A stretch of DNA of 12,295 nucleotides from an uncultured Prevotellaceae bacterium (lineage in GTDB: Bacteria > Bacteroidota > Bacteroidia > Bacteroidales > Muribaculaceae), in NCBI GenBank assembly GCA_937892085.1, contig CALAVD010000133.1:1-12295 (forward strand). The letters run 5' to 3'. A model generated the notes under the pieces. That model saw only the letters and a program-made list of their open reading frames with translations. It did no database searches and was not told the origin of the DNA. This document shows positions 7,490-12,295 of the stretch, one piece after another; position 1 is the first letter of the stretch, and each line of letters begins with the position of its first letter. The translations under genes were made by a program, and so were the position numbers.

Positions 7490-7963
7490 ATGGCACAAGA
7501 GATAGAAAGAAAATTCTTGGTAAAAAGTGGTGATTTCAAGGATGAGGCCTTCAAGGCCACACGCATCACACAGGGCTATCTGAGTTCGGTTCCCGAGCGC
7601 ACAGTGCGCGTTCGCGTCAAGGGCGAGAAGGGATTCATCACCGTCAAGGGCATTGGCAACGAGAGTGGAGCCAGCCGCTTTGAGTGGGAGAAAGAGATTC
7701 CTGCCGAGGAGGTAATGGAGCTGCTCAAGATTTGCGAGCCCGGCGTTATCGACAAGACCCGCTATCTGGTGAAAGCCGGCGAGCGCACCTTCGAGGTTGA
7801 CGAGTTCTACGGCGACAACGACGGTCTCACCGTTGCCGAAGTGGAGTTACCAAGCGAGGATGCCGACTTCGACCGCCCGGCATGGCTTGGCGAGGAGGTT
7901 ACCGGCGACGTGAAGTACTACAACTCCATGCTCATGAAGAACCCCTACAAGAACTGGAAATAA
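7490..7963 (+). CDS. CYTH domain protein, probable inorganic triphosphatase (TTM family)
   Basis: A 157-aa cytoplasmic protein filled by one CYTH domain (triphosphate tunnel metalloenzyme). The hallmark ExExK is EIERK at 4-8. Tunnel residues follow in the expected order: R25 and QGYL 28-31, RTVRVRV 37-43, the lysine in ITVKG 50-54, FEWEKEI 64-70, DKTRY 88-92, FEVDEF 101-106 and AEVEL 116-120, giving alternating basic (phosphate-binding) and acidic (metal-binding) strands. Short bacterial members of this size, such as that of Nitrosomonas europaea, hydrolyse inorganic tripolyphosphate; others are thiamine triphosphatases or class IV adenylate cyclases, so the substrate is not settled by sequence. 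All key residues seem present, so it should be active. It follows the 6839 gene by 6 nt. Its last codons and stop are duplicated 80 bp downstream as noncoding sequence. Confidence 0.93.
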   Translation: MAQEIERKFLVKSGDFKDEAFKATRITQGYLSSVPERTVRVRVKGEKGFITVKGIGNESGASRFEWEKEIPAEEVMELLKICEPGVIDKTRYLVKAGERTFEVDEFYGDNDGLTVAEVELPSEDADFDRPAWLGEEVTGDVKYYNSMLMKNPYKNWK

Positions 7964-8094
7964 TCTAAAACTTGCAACATAGTGTCCTCAAAGGGATGTC
8001 CTCAAAGGGACGGTTCTTTTGAGGACACAAGAACTGGAAATAATCTAAAACTTGCAACATAGTGTCCTCAAAGGGACGGTTCTTTTGAGGACAC
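7947..8094. repeat. 80-bp-period duplication of the CYTH gene 3' end and palindrome
   Basis: 7947-7996 is repeated exactly at 8027-8076 (50 bp, period 80). The repeated block includes the last codons and stop of the CYTH gene, so the second copy is a dead gene tail. In the first copy the 14-bp tgtcctcaaaggga (7983-7996) is tandemly doubled (7997-8010). Both copies end in cggttcttttgaggacac (8011-8028 and 8077-8094), which pairs with gtgtcctcaaa to form an 11-bp hairpin. The palindrome resembles REP-like repeats seen in many bacterial genomes (from memory). Confidence 0.9.
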
Positions 8095-8099
8095 TTTTT
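8062..8099 (+). terminator. Intrinsic terminator after the CYTH unit
   Basis: Perfect 11-bp stem gtgtcctcaaa (8062-8072) with tttgaggacac (8084-8094), an 11-nt loop, then five T at 8095-8099. This is the second copy of the duplicated hairpin. The first copy (7982-7992 or 7997-8006 with 8018-8028) can form the same stem but is followed by aagaactgg instead of a T-run, so only the downstream copy should terminate well. It lies 16 bp before the transporter start, so the transporter's own promoter would have to overlap this region, or some read-through must occur. Confidence 0.7.
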
Positions 8100-8114
8100 A
8101 AAAACCATAAAGAT

Positions 8115-9836
8115 ATGGCGGAAGAAGCAATAAAACAAGAGGCACATTTCGACCCTCTTGACATGAACAACTACAAGCTCGAGAAGCTGCCCAAGATGCA
8201 GAAGTCGGGCTTCGAAAAGATATTACAGCGCATAGGCGGCCCGCTGGCAATACTCGCCTTCGTGGTCATCTATTTCTTCGCTGACATCCCCTTTATCAAC
8301 AGAATCGACACCAACAAGGAGACGACAGAGCTTGCCGATGGTGCCGTAAAGCGCTATGAGGAGATGTATAAGAAGGGCGAGAAGAAAATCGCTGTAGTGG
8401 TCGATAAAAGCGGCAAGGAGACTAAGCACGAGCTCTCACAATCCGAGAAAGACAATCTCACGACCACCACCCACGACAAGTTTCTGCGCATCAACTATGC
8501 GATGCTAGCAATTTTTGCCGCCGCCATAATATTGTGGATTACCGAAGCTATCCCCAACTACCTCACGTCGCTAATTGTCATAATGATGATAGTGCTAACT
8601 GGGGTAACGAGCGACAAGGAGGCCTACGCCCAGCTGGGGCACCCGGTGATGTGGCTAAATATCTTGTCATTCATCTTGGCAAGCATGCTCGTCAAGACGC
8701 AAGTTGCCAAGCGTTTCGCACTATGGTTTGTGATAAAGTTTGGCAAGAGCACCAACGGCATCATCCTTAGCTTCATTGTCATCAACATCGTGCTCTCGGC
8801 GTTTATCTCGGCTACTACGGCCAAAGCCGCCATCTTGTTGCCAATCTTTATGGTGGTAGCAGCCATCTATGGCGCCACCGAAGGACATCGCAACAACTTT
8901 GGCCGCAACTTGGTATTGCAGAACCTGTTCCAGATAAACTTAGGAGCCAACTCCTTCCTCACCGGTTCAGGAGCCACATTGCTCGCTGGCGCACTCATCG
9001 GTGGTGCATTAGGCATTGGCTCTATCAGCTACCAGAACTGGTTCTTAGCGGCGTTCCCCATGAATATCATCCTCATTTTCATCGGTTGGTTTGTGGGCTC
9101 AAAGATTTTCTTCCCACTAAAAAAAGAGGAACGCGTGCCGCAGATTGAAGGCGGCATGGACCGCCTGCGTGACGAGCTGAACAAACTCGGCAAGATGAGC
9201 AGTGAAGAATACCGAGCAGTAGCCATTTTTGTAACAGTCCTCATCTTGTGGGCTACAGGAGATTATCACGGCATAGGGCAGACGGCGGTAGCCTTTATGG
9301 GTGCTGTGGTGGCCCTGCTGCCCAAGGTAGGCATCGTGAAGTGGAACGATGTGGATATCCCCTGGCACTTGCTGCTATTCTCGGCGGGAGCCTACACTCT
9401 CGGCGCTGGCCTTGAGGCAACGGGTCTGCCAGGCACTATGATCAACGCCCTCTTCGGTGCGCTCGGCATTGGCGCCAGCACGCCATTCTGGGTAATATAT
9501 CTCATTCTCACGGGTAGCATACTGCTGTTCTCGCTAATCTTTGAGTCGAAGACGATGCTCACCCTCATCTTCGTGCCCATCGCCATTGGCGTGGCACAGA
9601 GCAACGGCTACCCCATCATGAGCTTAGCGTTCCCCGTGGCGCTACTCGTGGGTCACGTGTATGTGCTGCCATTCAACAGCAAGCCCGCCGCCCTACTCTA
9701 CACCACCAACCAATATAGCATCAGCGACACCTTCAAGTTTGGCATCACCATGATGTTCATCAGCTGGCTGATGATAATCTTCTGGGGCGACACCGTGCTG
9801 AGGTGGTTTGGGTACACCGATGGAGTATTCTTTTAA
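8115..9836 (+). CDS. DASS/SLC13 family sodium-coupled anion symporter
   Basis: A 573-aa inner-membrane transporter of the divalent anion:Na+ symporter family, whose members import dicarboxylates, citrate, sulfate or phosphate. Features: an N-terminal cytoplasmic tail, one membrane segment (about 41-58), a hydrophilic loop of about 65 residues (60-124), then the DASS core beginning WITEAIPNYLTSLIVIMMIV (141-160). The first hairpin/ligand region is SATTAKAAILLPI (232-244), where many relatives have SNT; TGSGATLLAG is at 283-292, and the second half has FESKTMLTLIFVPIAIG (476-492) and the conserved NSKPAALLYTTNQYSISD (521-538). About eleven to twelve membrane segments in total. The frame is open further upstream to 8052, but that stretch is terminator/repeat sequence, so the ATG at 8115 is chosen. 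The altered SNT motif means the substrate cannot be assigned. The gene is monocistronic by appearance, bounded by a terminator and by a repeat array. Confidence 0.9.
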   Translation: MAEEAIKQEAHFDPLDMNNYKLEKLPKMQKSGFEKILQRIGGPLAILAFVVIYFFADIPFINRIDTNKETTELADGAVKRYEEMYKKGEKKIAVVVDKSGKETKHELSQSEKDNLTTTTHDKFLRINYAMLAIFAAAIILWITEAIPNYLTSLIVIMMIVLTGVTSDKEAYAQLGHPVMWLNILSFILASMLVKTQVAKRFALWFVIKFGKSTNGIILSFIVINIVLSAFISATTAKAAILLPIFMVVAAIYGATEGHRNNFGRNLVLQNLFQINLGANSFLTGSGATLLAGALIGGALGIGSISYQNWFLAAFPMNIILIFIGWFVGSKIFFPLKKEERVPQIEGGMDRLRDELNKLGKMSSEEYRAVAIFVTVLILWATGDYHGIGQTAVAFMGAVVALLPKVGIVKWNDVDIPWHLLLFSAGAYTLGAGLEATGLPGTMINALFGALGIGASTPFWVIYLILTGSILLFSLIFESKTMLTLIFVPIAIGVAQSNGYPIMSLAFPVALLVGHVYVLPFNSKPAALLYTTNQYSISDTFKFGITMMFISWLMIIFWGDTVLRWFGYTDGVFF

Positions 9837-9911
9837 ATGCATAATGCACAATTCATAATGCACAATTCATAATGCACAATGCATAATGCATAATTCATAA
9901 TGCACAATGCA
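9837..9911. repeat. 14-bp tandem repeat after transporter stop
   Basis: Five units of 14 bp (taatgcacaattca at 9842-9855 and 9856-9869, then variants at 9870-9883, 9884-9897 and 9898-9911), preceded by a partial unit that overlaps the stop codon of the transporter gene. The unit and its orientation relative to the upstream gene are the same as at 1-63 after glyS. A small palindrome, tcatta-aa-taatga, follows at 9915-9928. Confidence 0.93.
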
Positions 9912-9974
9912 TACTCATTAAATAATGAATAACTGCATCCAATCACGATCCTCGATTCCCAATCTACAATTGCC

Positions 9975-10006
9975 TCGTTAGCTTGTTTACTCGTTAGCTT
10001 GTTTAC
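9975..10006 (+). repeat. 16-bp tandem leader repeat before gene 10013
   Basis: tcgttagcttgtttac occurs twice in tandem (9975-9990 and 9991-10006), ending 6 nt before the ATG at 10013. Fourteen bases (gcttgtttactcgt, 9981-9994) are identical to the glyS leader (1644-1657, opposite strand). It occupies the place of the ribosome binding site. The sequence tagcttgt is only a partial match to a -7 box. Confidence 0.85.
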
Positions 10007-10012
10007 TAAAAA

Positions 10013-11458
10013 ATGATTGACATCAAGCCAAAGATTCATGACAGCAACACGCTGGAGTTTAAAGTGGGATTCCTGCCTAACGACGGGAAGACCTACGATG
10101 ACTTCTACATGAACACGTGGATTTTCATCCCCGAACGGCTTGACGTGAACCGCCACACCTACAGCAAGGACACATTTTACTGCGACACGCTGTCCTACCT
10201 GCGGCTTATCACCCCACGCTATGAGCTGCGCGAACTCACCGATGTGCACTCGCTGCCTTTCATGCGCATCAAGCAAGCTTGCGAGACCCCAGTGAACGAC
10301 AACAAGGAGTTTGAGAATGAGGTCAAGATGTATGCCTCTATTGTCAAGAGCAGTGTGCGCGACGCCTATATCAAAATCACCAAGCAAACCAACGGTGAGG
10401 CACAACGTAGCTTAGCCTGCGACTTAGTGGAGCAGACCAAGGCGGTGGCGGAGATGTACCGCTCGCTGCGCCCTACCCTTCTAAAGAGCGACGAGGGGCA
10501 GCAAGTGATTGTCTTTTACGACTTTGGCGACGAGTTTATCTCCAACATCATTGAGCAGCACTTAGGGCGCATCGTCAAGCTCCTGAACCCACGCAAGCGT
10601 AGCGGCGGACCGCTACTGTCGATGCTCACCCAGCTGCTCGACAGCGAGCGCAAATACCGCATGAGCCACAAATATGTGAGTGTGGAGGCTGATAGCACCG
10701 ACGACAACCGCCAGTTTGTGTATCACGCCAGCCAACTCAAGAAATACATTGAGAGCAACCTCTACCTGCCCACCCACAAGCGCCGCAACACCGCTTTTCT
10801 CGAGCAGGTGGCGTTTAGCGTGGCGGCAGGCATCTCGATGGTGTTTGCCACTGTGGTATCATTTGCTTTCCAGCAGACCTACGGCAATTTCACACTGCCA
10901 TTCTTTATCGCCTTAGTCATTAGCTATATGTTCAAAGACCGCATCAAGGACATGATACGCAACTACTTCGCCCACGGCATCGGCAGTCGCTTCTATGACT
11001 ACCTAATTACCATACGCGTGGGACTGCGCAACATTGGCAAAGTGAAGGAAGGTTTTGACTTTGTGTCGCCGCAAGACGTGTCACGTCATGTCAACGAGAA
11101 GCGCGCACGCAAGAATCCGTTAGTGGTGAACCGAGGCGTGGATGAGCAGGTGATTCAGTATCGCAAGTACGTACACCTCAAGCGAAAAGCCGTCAACCAG
11201 CTCTCGGCCTACCCTATCAACGGCATCAACAACATCGTGCGTTTCAACCTCGCAGGCTTTATGCGCAAGATGGACAACCCCACTGTGCCGCTATATGTCA
11301 ATCAAGGCGATGCCACCAACCATTTCACCGATGGCGACAAGGCCTACTATCTGAACTTCGTGATACAATGCAAATATGAGGAGAAGAGCGAGTACAAGCG
11401 CTACCGGGTGTGCCTGCGCCGCGACGGCATCCAAAGCATAGAGGAGAAACACCAATGA
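10013..11458 (+). CDS. Unrecognised protein with two central transmembrane segments
   Basis: A 481-aa protein I cannot assign to a family. No signal peptide. Residues 1-262 are hydrophilic with mixed helix/strand character and contain no motif I recognise. Two closely spaced hydrophobic segments (about 263-288 and 292-308, joined by QTYGNF) form a membrane hairpin, so the N- and C-terminal parts probably both face the cytoplasm. Residues 309-481 are again hydrophilic and basic in parts (HVNEKRARKNP 359-369), ending in a strand-rich region (KAYYLNFVIQCKYEEKSEYK 443-462). The codon use resembles the neighbouring genes, so it is a real gene and not a shadow. It is complete from ATG 10013 to TGA 11456-11458. 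A short lipoprotein gene follows 39 nt later. It could be a membrane-anchored signalling or scaffold protein, but nothing in the sequence shows a catalytic site. Confidence 0.85.
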   Translation: MIDIKPKIHDSNTLEFKVGFLPNDGKTYDDFYMNTWIFIPERLDVNRHTYSKDTFYCDTLSYLRLITPRYELRELTDVHSLPFMRIKQACETPVNDNKEFENEVKMYASIVKSSVRDAYIKITKQTNGEAQRSLACDLVEQTKAVAEMYRSLRPTLLKSDEGQQVIVFYDFGDEFISNIIEQHLGRIVKLLNPRKRSGGPLLSMLTQLLDSERKYRMSHKYVSVEADSTDDNRQFVYHASQLKKYIESNLYLPTHKRRNTAFLEQVAFSVAAGISMVFATVVSFAFQQTYGNFTLPFFIALVISYMFKDRIKDMIRNYFAHGIGSRFYDYLITIRVGLRNIGKVKEGFDFVSPQDVSRHVNEKRARKNPLVVNRGVDEQVIQYRKYVHLKRKAVNQLSAYPINGINNIVRFNLAGFMRKMDNPTVPLYVNQGDATNHFTDGDKAYYLNFVIQCKYEEKSEYKRYRVCLRRDGIQSIEEKHQ

Positions 11459-11497
11459 ATCATGAGGTTAGAGTTTAGAGAATAATAATTTAAGTCA

Positions 11498-11860
11498 ATG
11501 AAAAAAATAGTGACCATAATCGTCTTAGCGCTTGTGTGCATGGCATGTGAGAACAAAAGTACCGTCAACATACTCATCGCCAACTCCCACGAGAGCGACA
11601 CCACGAATGTAGTGGTGCATGTCGCCGTCGATGAAATCATGCGGCACGTTGAAGCCGCTTCGGTCGATACCTTGACTCTGCTCAACGAGAAAAACCAGCC
11701 TGTGCCATTCACGACTACGCCCGACGGCAGTGACATCGAGTTCACAGTGCCAGTCATCAAAGCTCGCTCTCAAAAAAACTACTCCCTCAACACCGGCAAC
11801 CCCAGCCTCAGCGACAACCTCTTCTCCTTCCGCACCACAAGCATCAACGTGGACCTGTAG
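11498..11860 (+). CDS. Short lipoprotein, possibly DUF4861-like N-terminal region only
   Basis: A 120-aa predicted lipoprotein. The signal peptide MKKIVTIIVLALVCMAC ends in a lipobox with Cys-17, followed by ENKS. The remaining residues form beta-rich sequence: VNILIANSHESDTTNVVVHV, then DTLTLLNEKNQPVPFTTTPDG and EFTVPVIKARSQKNYSL. This pattern (a domain with '…LNEKGxxVPY…' followed by a 'value/tension' strand) reminds me of the N-terminal part of DUF4861-type Bacteroidetes proteins of about 400 aa, but the match is from memory. The protein ends after 120 residues with TAG and no enzyme domain follows in any frame, so it is either a genuine small lipoprotein or a truncated relative. It starts 39 nt after the 10013 gene and is probably co-transcribed with it. 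Confidence 0.7.
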   Translation: MKKIVTIIVLALVCMACENKSTVNILIANSHESDTTNVVVHVAVDEIMRHVEAASVDTLTLLNEKNQPVPFTTTPDGSDIEFTVPVIKARSQKNYSLNTGNPSLSDNLFSFRTTSINVDL

Positions 11861-12295
11861 GAAATCTTAATTTCTATAGGAAAAACAATTTTGCCATATC
11901 AAACTATAGAAGGTCATAGTCCTTGTGTGAGGAATTTTCTCAGGTGGAGGTGTGTTATGCCGTTGTAATCGTTCTTAGTGACTAATGGTGTCATGGAGAT
12001 GACGTATTTAGGATAATTGTCTTTTATAATGAAAATTTCTGCAATATAATGATTTTATCTTTTATAAAATATAAAATTGCGAGAAAATTTAGTTTTATCC
12101 ACTATGTTTTATAAAATTTGATTGTGAATTGCACTATTTTAGCACATGCCTCAAGCATCAAACGAAAATAATCATCCGAGCTTGCGAGGCTTCTTGACAC
12201 CGACAGGTGCAGCTTTTTGAAGAAATTGCTCCACTTGACGCTGTGATAATCTCAAAAAGTTGCCACTTCGTGGTCAAAAATGCGATTAAGCGAGA
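11861..12295. other. Noncoding stretch to window end
   Basis: No convincing gene on either strand across 435 bp. The part from about 12010 to 12140 is very AT-rich with repeated ttttata(a)aat words. An 8-bp inverted repeat (ttctatag 11872-11879, ctatagaa 11904-11911) has no T-run and is not called a terminator. Near the end the minus strand has a 33-codon open stretch without ATG (12273-12172), which could be the tail of a decayed gene, but the frame is closed upstream by TGA at 12274-12276. Confidence 0.6.

Noticed and set aside
7965..8147. 60-codon minus-strand frame with a repeated CPQKNRPFED peptide
   Set aside because: The repetition comes from the duplicated hairpin DNA, not from a protein.
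9833..10405. 190-codon minus-strand open frame
   Set aside because: Antisense to the 10013 gene; its C-terminal end is just the translated 14-bp tandem repeat.
11872..11911. Terminator after the short lipoprotein gene
   Set aside because: Only an 8-bp AT-rich inverted repeat with a 24-nt loop and no T-run.
12172..12273. Partial minus-strand gene at the window end
   Set aside because: 33 codons with no ATG, closed upstream by TGA at 12274-12276; the peptide (ending VGVKKPRKLG) is not one I recognise, so it is at most a gene remnant.

Overview
The window looks like part of a Bacteroidales chromosome (Bacteroides, Prevotella or Muribaculaceae-like; the family cannot be fixed from sequence alone). 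Pointers are a textbook Bacteroidetes promoter (TTTG, 20 nt, TAnnTTTG) at 2004-2035, absence of Shine-Dalgarno sequences before the starts, a 'phosphate-selective porin O/P' family outer-membrane protein, lipoproteins with acidic residues after the lipobox cysteine, a dimeric-type glycyl-tRNA synthetase, and a Bacteroidetes-style LuxR-like HTH module.

Layout. glyS lies on the minus strand (64-1614). A 447-bp AT-rich divergent intergenic region follows, then a run of plus-strand genes. Genes 2062-6597 are closely spaced (35, 40 and 33 nt gaps) and look like one operon: a DUF47/PhoU-like protein, a polytopic membrane protein carrying a coiled coil and a C-terminal DNA-binding HTH, an OprO/OprP-type porin, and a surface-type lipoprotein with an Ig-like and a lamin-tail domain. 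A 152-bp nested palindromic element separates this from a two-gene unit (6839-7963): a conserved unknown protein that may be a divergent CYTH relative, 6 nt upstream of a clear CYTH triphosphate-tunnel protein. A duplicated palindrome/terminator region follows, then a DASS/SLC13 anion:Na+ symporter (8115-9836), a repeat-rich spacer, an unrecognised 481-aa two-TM protein (10013-11458), and a 120-aa lipoprotein (11498-11860). The last 435 bp hold no gene I can support.

How the genes may work together. DUF47 proteins are the usual partners of PiT phosphate permeases. Here the partner position is taken by a membrane protein whose N-terminal region faintly resembles a degenerate PiT permease but which ends in a LuxR-like HTH. 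With the porin, a CYTH protein (the family includes inorganic triphosphatases) and a DASS transporter (some family members carry phosphate or sulfate), the locus has a phosphate/polyphosphate flavour. The most interesting proposal is that gene 2745-4316 is a membrane-embedded transcription factor using a transporter-derived sensor domain. This is inference and needs a profile search or structure prediction. The window is also rich in short intergenic repeats: 14-bp units abutting two stop codons, 16-bp units just before start codons, a MITE-like palindrome, and a duplicated terminator hairpin.
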